Shown here: positions 19,784-29,472 of the stretch, piece by piece
How positions within the stretch are numbered: the first letter of the stretch is position 1
Layout of the letters: each line of letters opens with the position of its first letter
Origin: Byssochlamys sp. IMV 00236
Taxonomy: Eukaryota; Ascomycota; Eurotiomycetes; Eurotiales; Thermoascaceae
DNA length: 29,472 nucleotides
NCBI GenBank assembly: GCA_001931875.2
Contig: MSJH02000441.1
Location: 1-29,472 of the forward strand
Direction of reading: 5' to 3'
Program-made: the position numbers and the translations under genes
Notes under the pieces: generated by a model
Databases searched by the model: none
What the model saw: the letters and a program-made list of their open reading frames with translations, nothing else
What the model was told of the DNA's origin: nothing

Positions 19784-22480
19784 TCAAGCCAGCGCCTCAC
19801 CAGAGTGGGACGAGGCAACCACATTGGAGGTGGCGAGTTGTCTTTTGAAGACATTGGGTCGACCATGACTAATCCAGATAGATCGAGCAATGGTCAACAT
19901 ATTCTTGGCGGCCATAACATCACGATTCCAAAAAAATATTACAACTTTTGCACTTTAATACTTGATGGATTTTTTTGACATCGTCACCTCCTCCACGCTT
20001 CAGATTCTCTAACTCTTGCTTAAAGCAAGAGTTACAGGTCTAGAGGGATATTGTTTAGAATGTATGATCTATGATCATTGTTATACTAACCTTTGAGGTT
20101 TATATTCATTGATATCCAGAAGCAACAACTCTCCAAGTTCCTCTCTGCGCTTTAGTTGTCTGCAAATCTTATTGGAGACGCCACGTCGAAGACCTTTAAA
20201 CTTAACATGGTCTTTATTTCTCAGACTATCACTAAAGATAACAAGAGGCATTTTTTTGCAGTCGCCTTCTTCAAAACGAGTTTTATTCTTCCTTCTGTAA
20301 GATACGAATAACGCTTAGATTGTACTAAAAAGAAATAGAAAAAGAGTATATATCTTTCGGATAGTGTGATAGGAGATGTGTGTTCCGCCGGCCTTGGAGC
20401 TTTTCTCCTTTTTTTCTGCTCTTCTTTGTATTTTTTTCTTCGTGATTTATTGTATTTCTTGCCACCATTCAATAATATATTTATGCTTTCTTGAATGACT
20501 GTTTGTGATCCAATATAATTTAGCCATTTTAGTTTTGCAATCTCAGAATTGTAAAAGTTAAATAAAGCGTCCGTGTGTTGCAATATATAAACTAGGTATA
20601 GCATGTATTGTTGAATGGATGCAGTTTTTGGCGAAGGTATATTTGTTTCAATTCTTTCGATACCTAAGCTTTGCTTACGACCTTGTTGTACTTTCTGGTG
20701 GTTTACAGTTCCACTCATACTGTAGTACTCAGCAGAGGACAGGCGGCGTACGTCGGTGCCTCCGTGATAAGAGACGAAGGCATCCTTTCTTCCTGGGTCC
20801 ACAGTACATGGACGAAAATATTTATCTACTTTGTCGGTCGTAAAATCACTCAGTTCTAGAGAAACACCATCTGCTGCTGATGACGGAAGCACCTTTCTAC
20901 AAAACAAAACTCTACATGTATAACCATCGGTGTGCATTCCATTAAGAAACATCCTTCCTGTTTGCTCGGGCATATTTTTGAGCTCTTCCCAACCACATGA
21001 TTATCATTAATAAATTAAATATAAAACTACCTAACAGTGATACCTTCGAAATCCCAGCTTTTTAAAATCAAACGTTTGGAAGAATTGTCTTTGGTTATGA
21101 TCAAATGGAGACTCGTTGATTTGTTTTTCTTGTTTTGCCCCGGGGAAAATGCCTGTGAGATTCTGAGTGTCGATTTTTATAAATCGCTAGCCTAATCCGG
21201 GATTTGGAAACAAACCAAAAAGTCTGGGAGGCATGAACTTGCTGACACTGCCTTTAGCATCTTGAGAAGGTTGAGCCATATTCAAATTTTCATACTTTTC
21301 TAGAATATGCCTTAAGATAGGTAGGATTTTGAAAGGTCCATTATTTAAGCTTACTTTCGACACTGGAAGCGTGGGCATACAATTCTTCATTTCTAGAATT
21401 AAGGGATTCAAAAAACTGGAAAGACTAGAAGCCACATCCGAGTCAAAAAGGCAAAGTATTCCATCAAGTATAGAGGATGGTTCAGAATGTACGAGTACTT
21501 CATCATATACATGGTTATACACCAAGTTTTTAAGGCAACCAATCTTTACATTCTAAAACACGCAGGTTAATATGAATGCATTAGACAACTTTTTTTTGTT
21601 TTGTTGTCGCTTACCGGATACTTTCTCCTCAGGGAATAGATGAAGTAATTACATATAATATTTTCGAAATTTTCAATATAGTAATTATTATAACTTGTTG
21701 TAACAGTTTCGCAGGCAGTTGACAGAGATTGTCCATAGTTTCTTAATCCATTCTCTTCTACGAACAAGCTACCATTTGTGGTACTGGGGGATAGATAAAC
21801 AAATGAACTTGTCAGTTGATCAGCGTCCAAATCTTCTTCATTCTGCCTTTCCTTCTATCTGTTTCGATAGTCATTTAAAATGGACTTGATCTTATATGGA
21901 CCAGCACGAACAATTCTGGAAACGGTATACCAAAAGTTTTGTTTAAAAAAGTCATTGATCAACTTGTTTGGGTGTTTCAAAATGAAGTAATTCACAAACA
22001 GCTGAGCTTTCAATATCACTTCCCTGATAGAACCTGATATTGCTTTGATCTTCTCCAATGAGTTGGCTTTTTTAGGGGCCTTTCTACAGAAGCTTGCAAA
22101 AGGAATGGAAACAGTATACCTTTGATAACTTGAGCCAAGTTTGATTTGTAGAAGCTCCTTTAATTTCAGGTTGTAATTCCTACAGGCGCGACTTCTTGCA
22201 GATTTGTGTCCCTCCTCTTGGCAATAACTACAGATTATTCTGCTTGTAGAGGATGATGCTTCGGAGGTAGCTACCTGGCGTCTTCTCTTTACGTCCTTTT
22301 TTGCGTTTATTACATCAGAAGTGCCTTTTCTCTTGGTACCTTTATGCAAATTAGCTTGCAAGACGTTAAAAATACATTAAGTGTTTCTTTTTACCAGTTC
22401 TTTTTGAATTCTGGGCACGTAAGGCTTCTGTGTTATCATTGGATTGGGCATTTTCTGATTTTGTGCGCTTTTTTAGAGCA
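19784..22480 (-). pseudogene. Decayed Fanzor (eukaryotic TnpB/IS605 OrfB-like RuvC nuclease)
   Basis: Fanzors are eukaryotic relatives of TnpB, RNA-guided nucleases carried by transposons. On the minus strand: a basic N-terminus (to 22395; intron 22355-22394), a zinc-knuckle-like CSYCQEEGHKSARSRAC, a helical region (21567-22354), LFPNPGLG with FIKID after it (about 21170-21210), NGMHTDGYTC and then RuvC-I-like TVDPGRKDAFVSYHG (20800-20850), LLLLDINEYK (about 20110), a zinc ribbon CNSC and CKSC (19940-20035), and RuvC-III-like WNRDVMAAKNM (about 19900-19935). The order matches TnpB/Fanzor proteins. It is broken: TAG in frame at 21855-21857 and 21187-21189, frame changes near 20285 and at the junction near 20045-20095, and a one-base T excess before the WNRD motif near 19930. 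The motifs are seen; the nuclease role is known for the family; loss of function is inferred. Confidence 0.8.
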
Positions 22481-22629
22481 ATTCATTGCTCCACATCAGG
22501 GTAAATAGGTGTACGAGGCACGAAGGAGTATAATAAGAGCAAAGAGAAAGAAATCAAGACAACGTTCTATTGATATTATTTGCTTTAATTCTGCAGTCAC
22601 TGATATACTATTGTAGGCTAAGATTGACA

Positions 22630-22950
22630 ACTTTAAAAAAGAAAAACCAATAAAGGCACAACTATATATCATGTTGTAAGTTTTGTTCGAAATGTGATGG
22701 ATGTCTTGAACAAGCCCAGCAAGCATGACTATGATATTGTTACAAACAATTGCAGAATTCATCATTACCAGTATGCCGTAGATGCGATCGAGAGTAGAGG
22801 TTATAAACCTTTGTTTATGCCTCCATACTCTCCTTTCCTCTATCCAATTGAGTAATACTGGTCAAAGCTCAAAAAGCGTATCAAAAGAAATCCACACTCT
22901 TCATTGGATACTTTGACACTCAGAATCAAGGCTGCTTGCAAAAAGTGTTA
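22630..22950 (+). mobile_element. Tc1/mariner transposase remnant
   Basis: One frame from 22682 reads FVRNVMDVLNKP, IVTNNCRIHH, AIESRGYKPLFMPPYSPFLYPIE, here given in parts, then a TAA at 22853-22855, then YWSKLKKRIKRNP and LRIKAACKK. This is the end of a DDE transposase of the Tc1/mariner class: the PPYSPxxxPIE signature and the following YWSKLK are diagnostic. The usual DNAPIH block reads NNCRIH, so the catalytic Asp is lost, and the stop interrupts the PIE-W motif. Only about the last third of the protein is present; no start, first catalytic Asp or inverted terminal repeats were found. It lies between, and on the opposite strand from, the Fanzor and Helitron relics. Confidence 0.85.
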
Positions 22951-23025
22951 TTCGTAAAGATTTACGTGTTGAAAAGAACGATATAGTCATAAAGAATTCA
23001 TAATTGTAGGCATAAGTTTGTTTGA

Positions 23026-24736
23026 TGGTCGTAGGCGGCCATATTAGTGAAGTAACAGCTCTGGATAGACAACATTGTTGGTTGTATTTGAGCTTTCTGG
23101 CAGAAGGGCTGAAATGCCGGAAAGAGAGGTGACTCTTGAAAGAGCGACTTATAGCTGACCATGCATAAATGGTGATTGCCTTAGGTCGACGCCCACATAT
23201 TTCAATGACTGTCCTTGGGATTCGTTGATGGTCATAGCAAAGCATAATTTAACAGGAAATTGCTTTCTTGTTAAAGTGAATGACAATTCGCCTTCTTGTG
23301 CTGACAGCGTAAACCGAGATATAAGCTCTAATGGGCCATCTGGCTTATTGGCTAGGCGAGACTGAAGCATATATCTGCTAATTCGTACGACAATCATACG
23401 AATACTATTGCTGAAAGAGCTTTTTTTTTTGCATAAAAATTAACAGGAAACTCATGCTCTCCTCTCAGATGCAATCTGAATCTATAGTAAGCGCGCTTAG
23501 ATAGGCGATCTCTTTGCCTTGTTAAAATTACTTCTTCATTCGTAGCGGTGGAGAAGAAAGAGGAGGAGGAGGAAAGGCACATGCCCCAATGCCATCCGTA
23601 GGTTCCAGAGAAAATAAAAGGACATAGTGGGTGGGCATGTATGCAGCATGCGTTTGACTGATTCTTTGAAAGTGCTGGTCAAAGTCATAGCTTTGACGAA
23701 TGTTGTCATTATGATTTCTTTTTCTTAGGGCAAGTATAATACCTCTGAAGTTTCGATCACTATACTCAATTGGTATGACAGCAGCGACTTCCTCCGTTGT
23801 AGGACAATTGGTAGTACGTCTGTCGCTCCCTTCGATTAATCTCATTCCCATTGAAGAACTGATGATAATGTAAGGCGAGTTGTTGCTTTCATTGTGGTCA
23901 TTGGTGTTATTGCTCAAATCTCCGTCCGTACTTGTGTTCTCGTTTCTGCTTAAAATCTCATGTGCTTGGCGATATATGCGTGAAAAAGGGTTACAATGAG
24001 AAAGCATAATAGATAACTCCGCTATGATCTCGAGATTAAGATTTTCGTTTCTTTCGGATCTTCTTTGTGTAGCGAAAGATGGATCATATATGTAGAGTTA
24101 GGCGTAGGATGGTTCGCTGCCCTCATAAGGAATAAATGGCCCCTGGCAGTGGCAAAGAGCGCCATGGATTTGGAATGCGTTAAGTCCACCTCTGTTATTG
24201 TTGGCATTACGCTCCTCAGCTGAGACAACGTCACAACCCAAAGAGGTAAACACAAAGGCAGGGTTATGCTGACGAAGATTGTCCTTGAAGTGACGGCTCT
24301 GAGTGTCTGTACTTGCAAGCAAGTTCTTCAAGTACTCAGGTGGATCAGGCAAGAGCTACAGCTGGACTGATCCCTGCTTGCAGCATGACTCCCAGGTTGG
24401 ATTTCTCATCGAAGATGTATCTTGCCTCATATCGATCCAGTGCAAGGCATGACTGTGGAGACATTCCTTGTTCATTTGTACAAGGTCCAAAGGGTGAAGG
24501 CGAGAAAGCTGCGAGATATAAGCAGCAGGAATGGTCTGAGAAGGTTCTATTCTAGGTCTTCCCCTGCGTCTTACTGATCTGCCTTCCTGCTCTTCTTGTT
24601 CAGCTCGACGTCTGTGTCGTGTGGCTGCAACTTGTTCTCTGCATGTTTGGCAGGTACGGTAAGCTGAGTCAACTGGTAAAGGTGCACGGCAGGATGAAAG
24701 GTTGGTAGTAAGTGCGGTAACGGTATTATTGTTCAT
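23026..24736 (-). mobile_element. Helitron relic with internal deletion
   Basis: Autonomous Helitrons encode a long protein with an HUH replication initiator and a PIF1-like helicase for rolling-circle transposition. On the minus strand, segments from 24736 down match a Helitron N-terminal region: CQTCREQ, NPTWESCCKQGSVQL, LPDPPEYLKNLL, NAFQIHGALCHCQG, YIIISSSMGMRLIEG, FDQHFQRISQTHAAYMPTHYV, and RLSKRAYYRFRLH. Directly after a poly(A) tract at about 23420-23430 (coding strand), sequence jumps to the helicase C-terminus (AMTINESQGQSLK, GVDLRQ, HGQL, VALSRVTSL). The initiator domain and helicase motifs I-IV are missing. Stops occur at 24356-24358 (TAG), 24098-24100 (TAA) and 23149-23151 (TAA, in the motif VI Tyr position), and a frameshift near 23610. 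Terminal TC/CTRR ends were not located. Confidence 0.85.
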
Positions 24737-25031
24737 GTCCTAATGCAAGATCAAGCGTTAGTGAACAGGTCCTAGTGCAATGCTATTAAGAAAATGTTTA
24801 TTTTTGAATGTACCTAGAGGTTCTTATTGAAGGTACAATATTGTTATGAATATAAGAAAAAAAAGAGAGTAAAACGGGACCAAGGTACAACAGTGGCAAT
24901 AAAACATGTGTGCTCATGCATGCGTCGCGTGTTCGGTCTGTACAGATGATAAAAAAAACAGTCCTTTTCTTTATTGATCCGGCTATTGTGCGATAAAATG
25001 TTGGTGCTATATATTAGAGTGATATATAGTG
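24737..25031. other. Gap between Helitron relic and CotH gene
   Basis: No gene seen. TTTATT at about 24970-24975 gives AATAAA on the minus strand, a possible polyadenylation signal for the CotH gene. Two near copies of ATATATTAGA(G/A)TG lie at about 25010-25047. Confidence 0.5.
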
Positions 25032-26866
25032 TTATATATTAGAATGATTGAAAAACTTCAAGGTATTCTGACTGACAGTATTGATAAATTCTTTGACACC
25101 CATGGAAGCGCTATTGCCAGTAGGGCCATTGACCGCTTCACGGAAAGGAAGACCCTTTGTAACAATTGTGGAAAAATCCAGAGTTTTGTTAAAGTCTTGA
25201 GAAACAGCAGAAGCGGCCATATTATTGCCAAACAGTCCATTGCCTCCGTATTTAGAAATTTGACGCAAAGCAGGTGCCATATCGAAATCTGGAGGAATCC
25301 TTCCGTTTGACACATTAAACATCTTGGACATCTCCGTATTATACCAGAGGACCATACGTGGAACAACAGCATCCCAAGCAACATCTTCTTGAAGCATGTC
25401 AGCAAGACTATTGATATGATCATTGGTCGCCGTAGGATTCATAAGTTGCTTGGTGACGTTAATCAGCATATCTTCAAACTGCTGTTTGAATTCTGGAACT
25501 TGTAGCATCTTGTTTGTCAATGGTCGGTCATACATATGCGTGAAAGTTGAGTAATTGCCAGATATAAGAGGCGCTACTGGACCAAAAGATGTGCCAAAGG
25601 TCAAATCCAAGTCTGATGGAATATAGATGTATTTCTTGGACGAAGGATCTGGGTAAATGTAATAGTTGTTGGAATTATATATGTATCCATCAAAGTAAGC
25701 ATTAAGGATTTCAAGAACCATGGAGCGAATGACAGAATCCATATCAATTTTTGACTTCCAAGCATCCACGGCATCGGTACCATTGACAGGTGCATCAGCA
25801 ATAAACTTGGTCAGCTCTTGAAGAGGAGCATAATCCTCCTTGTTGCCAGCCTTTATCTTGTATTGTCCATCTCCATATGCAGTCAAATTGCTTAGGTAGT
25901 TTAAGCCGCCAGTGTTGTTCGTACCAGCGCCTACACCTTGATAGAGATTGCCGCTCTTGTAGTCTTTGTCACCATCAGCAAATACATTAGCAGTCCAAGG
26001 ATCTTGAAATGTTTCGATCAAGCCAAACAGACCGATTTCTTGGTCATTCAAAAAGACACGACAGTAGGAGAAGTCGGTTGAGATGAGACCTAAAGACTTG
26101 ACCATGCCATATCCAAGCTTTTCACGCATGTAGGATGAATCAGTGGCCATAGCTCTTAACTTGATACGTCTGTATCCGTAAATCCTGTCCTTTTTGTGTA
26201 ATTTCAGGTTGTAAGAAGACTTTGGCATCATTCGAGAACTGGCACCTGCAATTGAGAGCCCAACATTTTGAAAAGATAGACTGTCATTCAAAGAGACATA
26301 GGATAAGTTTGTTTTGATCTCTATATCTTGAGATGCATTACGGTGCAACAGGGCGACCTCTGTTTCGTTGGCAATAATATGTATGGTCGGGATCTCTCCT
26401 TCTTGATGCAGTTTAGAAGAGATGCGATGAATAAACGGCAATGGCTTGTATACAGTAGGTAATGGTGCAATCTGCTTCTTGTTCCATGTTCTATTAAAGA
26501 ATTCGTTCACTGTGTCGGTTTCTACAGGAGATCGAAGGAATGGTTCGTTGATAGTACTGTTGTCTAATTTTTTAATCTTGGTGTATCTGTAACCTTGACG
26601 AGCCACAGGTGCACTACCAGTGTATAAGATTGTGCTAGGTGAATTGAGTTCCAAAGCATAAGTGACATTATCCACAATAACACCCATTGATTGTGATGAA
26701 CTTAAAAGGCCAATGACATTGTATTTGATGTGTTTATCTGCTGCCCCTTTTTGTGCGCATACAAAGGTCAGTGCGCCAAACACTAGCACAAGAGTATTAG
26801 ATCGATCTATTACCAGCAGCTCATAAACAGATACTCACAAAAGATTATATTTTTAAGGTACACCAT
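25032..26866 (-). CDS. CotH-family protein, complete
   Basis: Two exons, 26839-26866 and 25032-26782, join in frame to 592 residues. The 28-base first exon encodes MVYLKNIIF and the join supplies LFGALTFVCAQ, together a clear signal peptide; without this exon the frame would start within the signal. The mature protein has an N-terminal domain (to about residue 150), then the CotH kinase-like domain with SYNLKLHKKDRIYGYRRIKLRAM, here the usual substrate/nucleotide part, LNDQEIGLFGLIETF, and the acidic SDLDLTFG near residue 395. Several N-x-S/T sites suggest glycosylation. Family length is usually 550-650. No hydrophobic GPI signal is present at the C-terminus (ends HSNI), unlike the GPI-anchored Mucorales members. 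In Bacillus CotH is a spore coat kinase; in Mucorales some members act as invasins. Which role this one has cannot be read from sequence. Confidence 0.93.
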
Positions 26867-27555
26867 AGGCTATACTGTTGAATGGAAAAAAAGAGAGTTC
26901 AACAGCCTTGGTACCTTTATATACTTTTGATTCATTATAAAACTTTTTACTTGGCCGGAATAGCGCCCGTTTTTTCCATAAAATGATTGGACAGAATTAG
27001 TTGTTCGCTGTGAGGCTTCGATTGATTTACAGGTCCGTACCTATACGCACAGAAGAGTTTCTTGGCGAAAACGACTGAATTATCAGCGAATCGATTAGAA
27101 GAGATAAAATTGCAAGAACTGAAACATGCTGTTATATACAAAAAAGGCAATGATGGGTGTAATGAATTATACTGATCCAGCGGTCGGCTATAGAGACTTT
27201 ATTAAGGAACGATAAGAGCGTCAATAACGTTATTATTATAATTATTTCTTGTTTGGTAAAATTGAATACTGATGATATTCAGATGAAACGAGTTCTTTGT
27301 TTATAATTGAGCACAAAAAAAGAGGAAACTCTGTGGAGATCGTCTTGCTAGCAAGTATCAAGGTTCATCTCCTTCAATGTGCTTTAGTAATCTTAAAGCG
27401 CTAATCTCACCATGTGGCTCACAATAAAAAAAATTGCCTGCTCACTAGATGTTATGATCATAACGCAGCACATTATTCCTAAATAAGAACAAAGAACGAC
27501 TGAAAATGTTACAATGTAAAGAAAAAAACTTCATGCATCTTTATTTTGCTTCTTT
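26867..27555. other. Intergenic region upstream of the CotH gene
   Basis: About 690 bp. A TATATA-like site on the minus strand (about 26917-26924, within CTTTATATAC) lies some 50 bases upstream of the CotH ATG and may be its TATA box. A 67-codon minus frame at 26947-27150 shows no domain. Nothing else is supported. Confidence 0.5.
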
Positions 27556-27894
27556 TCAAACATGCATTTGGTTTAAACCTTGTATCACTGTTTCCATGGT
27601 GATATTCTTCTTATTGGTAGAAATATGCAGCTTATTAAAAGCATCAATCAGACGCTGCTGCTTTGGCAACGCTGGTTTTTTGATTCTAGAAGATAATATG
27701 GGTATACGTGAAGGTCTAGCTTTACGATGCAGTGATTTATGTTTGTATGGCTTTTTAGGAATGAGAGATGCTTTTTTCAAATGATGAAATTTCAATGAAT
27801 GCTTTTGAATGTTAGTTTGAGAAGAAGACGGGAATCTTGGTATAAGGCTTGGTTTGTTAACTGCTTTGCACTTCTCCTTTCTGCTTGGTATCAT
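27556..27894 (-). CDS. Hypothetical small basic protein
   Basis: A single open frame of 112 residues with an ATG at 27894. It is strongly basic (many Lys, Arg and His), rich in Pro and Ser in the first 75 residues (SLIPRFPSSSQ, KKPYKHKSLHRKARPSRIP), and ends in a short amphipathic stretch (QRLIDAFNKLHI). No signal peptide or membrane segment is seen. The composition suggests nucleic-acid or chromatin binding, but I recognise no family. The frame may be an exon of a larger gene, though no clear splice sites were found beside it. Confidence 0.45.
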   Translation of the reverse strand: MIPSRKEKCKAVNKPSLIPRFPSSSQTNIQKHSLKFHHLKKASLIPKKPYKHKSLHRKARPSRIPILSSRIKKPALPKQQRLIDAFNKLHISTNKKNITMETVIQGLNQMHV

Positions 27895-28394
27895 TTAAGG
27901 AAAAGAAAATTTCTCGTGGTTTCCATGAGAAAAATAAGCAAAAGGTAATTTTTATTTTGGCAGGAGTTAAAAATCACACCGCTACGGGGGAGTAAAGGGA
28001 TACATCGGATGGTCCTATCGCAGAAAAAGCGTAAAAATGAACTGAGGAAATAGTATTAAAAGAATCAATACTTTATTACGCATTACCGGAGCTCTATTAC
28101 CATCTCAAGAGCCTGGGAGAGAGAGCAACAAGTATGCCTTTTAATTTAGAGGAGAGACATTCTTCAAACCTTGTTTTTGGATCCGTAAGACATACTTTAA
28201 TACAAACAATAGTGATTCTTCTAGTCTTTAGAGATTATTCTCCTTTTATTTCATTGTTTCCAACAGATCAAAATCGATTTCTTAATATCTTCTGCAGAAC
28301 AGCAGTTAATGAATGGTCATTGTTACTCTGTTGTTTATGTCTCATGATTAAAAACAAAGACAGTTGACTTTTGGATCATCAATATATTACTAAT
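27895..28394. other. Gap between small basic ORF and ketosamine kinase gene
   Basis: About 500 bp. A plus-strand frame at 28134-28367 is hydrophobic but without domain or clear initiation context, so I do not call it a gene. Nothing else is supported. Confidence 0.5.
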
Positions 28395-29359
28395 TTACAA
28401 TAGTCTCTCCATAATATCTATACAACCACTTGCATAACTTCCCCCAAACATGGCATAATGATTAAGATGATGGTATAGCTCATAAATCATCACTCGCTCT
28501 TCTCTTCCTTCAATCACAGGAGTTTCAGAAATGTCATCATACGCGTCAAAGCATGCTTGGCTGACTCCACCAAACATTTTCATCATACCAAACTCAGCTT
28601 CATTATGTCCATAGTAAGCCGCAGGATCAAAGATGATGGGCTGTTTGGTGTTTGCATGAACTGCCCAGTTACCACTCCACAGATCTCCATGAAGGAGTGC
28701 AGGTTTTATATTAGGCAACGTATCGGATCCTAGCCAATGTTCCATACGAGAACACAGTTCCTTACCGTACCGATCGATATCTTTATTCCTTCCTCGTACC
28801 TGATTGAAAAGCGGCTCCATGCGCTGCTTACACCAAAACTGACACCAGTCAGTACACCAGCTATTGTCGAGTTCTGTTGTTCCACAATATGATGTAATAT
28901 CAAACCCGAACTTATCGCTTGTTCCCTTGGAATGCATCTGAGCAAGAGAGATACCTAGCTTTTCTTGGATATCGCGTCCAGATGCCTTTCCTGCCATTGG
29001 CACGTATTCTGTCACGATAAATGCTTGCTCGTTGTCTGTACTACTTTCTTGGTAATGGATGGGTCTTGGAGCAAAGTCTGGAACCGCACGATTGATACGT
29101 TCGAGAGCTAATGATTCCGCCTTGAACCATTTATATGCCTCTGAATCCCTATTTGTCTATACAAGTGGATTAAAGTATGTGTGCGCGTGCACGCGTTTAG
29201 CCTATTTTTGACACGTACTTTGACAAAAAAGTCTCCTTTGTCTGTTGCATATTTTGCAGCTTGGCTAATACTTCCTCCAGAGAGAGGTTTTATGTTGTGA
29301 ACAGCTGAGCATAGGCCAAGGTTTTTTATCTTTTCAGTAATATAATGGCTTCCTGTCAT
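28395..29359 (-). CDS. Fructosamine/ketosamine-3-kinase
   Basis: Enzymes of this family phosphorylate sugar adducts on lysines so that they fall off, repairing glycated proteins. Minus-strand exons 29219-29359 and 28395-29156 join in frame (FFVK then TNRDSEA) to 300 residues, close to the human FN3K length of 309. Visible motifs: the glycine-containing loop PLSGGSISQAA, the Lys in FFVK as ATP-binding residue, VTEYVPM hinge, LGISLAQMHSK, the HGDLWSGN catalytic loop with its Asp, and IIFDPAAYYGHNEAEFGM, where the Asp binds metal. All key residues are present. The ATG at 29359 is the only one before the poly(T) tract that sits 26 bases upstream; an extra 5' exon outside the window cannot be ruled out. 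A nearby intron (29157-29218) contains GTGCGCGTGCACGCG, an alternating purine-pyrimidine stretch. Confidence 0.93.
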
Positions 29360-29384
29360 AGAGTAATAAGAAATAAGAAATAAG

Positions 29385-29462
<78 letters not shown>

Positions 29463-29472
29463 AAAAAAAAAA
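29385..29472. repeat. Poly(A) tract at window end
   Basis: Eighty-eight bases of A with one C at 29462, preceded by three AAGAAAT-like units (about 29364-29386). It reaches the last base, so it is likely an assembly end or homopolymer artefact rather than a biological boundary. Confidence 0.9.

Noticed and set aside
19784..24736. Repeat-induced point mutation as the cause of the stops in the element relics
   Set aside because: Some stops fit C-to-T change (CAA to TAA, TGG to TAG) but others need transversions, and several lesions are indels, so ordinary decay explains the pattern.
28134..28367. 77-codon hydrophobic plus-strand frame
   Set aside because: It has no domain, no plausible continuation by splicing and an AT-rich composition; chance open frame is more likely.

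Overview
The window looks like nuclear DNA of a Mucorales (Mucoromycota) fungus. It is AT-rich, the genes are dense and cut by many 43-80 bp GT-AG introns, and it carries CotH-family genes, which are typical of Mucorales. I could not tell the species. Gene models below come from reading exons by eye and checking splice phase; none was tested by alignment or RNA.

Layout. 1-914: 3' part of a CotH-family gene (+). 1104-2894: UBA4/MOCS3 (+, nine exons), tail to tail with a MARVEL-like four-helix membrane protein (-, 2891-3870) whose stop codon overlaps the UBA4 stop. 4082-6417: fimbrin/plastin (+, six exons). 6639-11184: WDR7/rabconnectin-3 beta-like WD40 protein (-, about twenty exons). 11579-12920: decayed gene of unknown function (-). 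12921-14765: non-coding, with an A-rich repeat and a perfect hairpin, then the KGD2 promoter. 14766-16459: KGD2, the E2 subunit of 2-oxoglutarate dehydrogenase (+). 16609-18299: secreted GH18 chitinase with a C-terminal chitin-binding module (-). 19124-19420: GON7-like KEOPS subunit (-).

19784-24736 is an island of dead mobile elements: a decayed Fanzor (eukaryotic TnpB/IS605 OrfB homologue, a RuvC-type nuclease) (-), a Tc1/mariner transposase fragment (+), and a Helitron with a large internal deletion (-). All three carry in-frame stops or frameshifts. This island is the most interesting part of the window, because Fanzor proteins are known to travel inside other eukaryotic transposons.

25032-26866: a complete CotH-family gene (-) whose C-terminal half is nearly identical in blocks to the partial copy at the left edge, in opposite orientation about 24 kb away. 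27556-27894: small basic hypothetical protein (-). 28395-29359: fructosamine/ketosamine-3-kinase (-). The window ends in about 88 bp of almost pure poly(A), probably where assembly stopped.

The host genes are mostly unrelated housekeeping functions: tRNA modification (UBA4 thiolation, GON7/KEOPS), actin bundling, V-ATPase or vesicle regulation, TCA cycle, cell-wall chitin turnover and protein deglycation. There are no operons; neighbours are arranged as convergent or divergent pairs.
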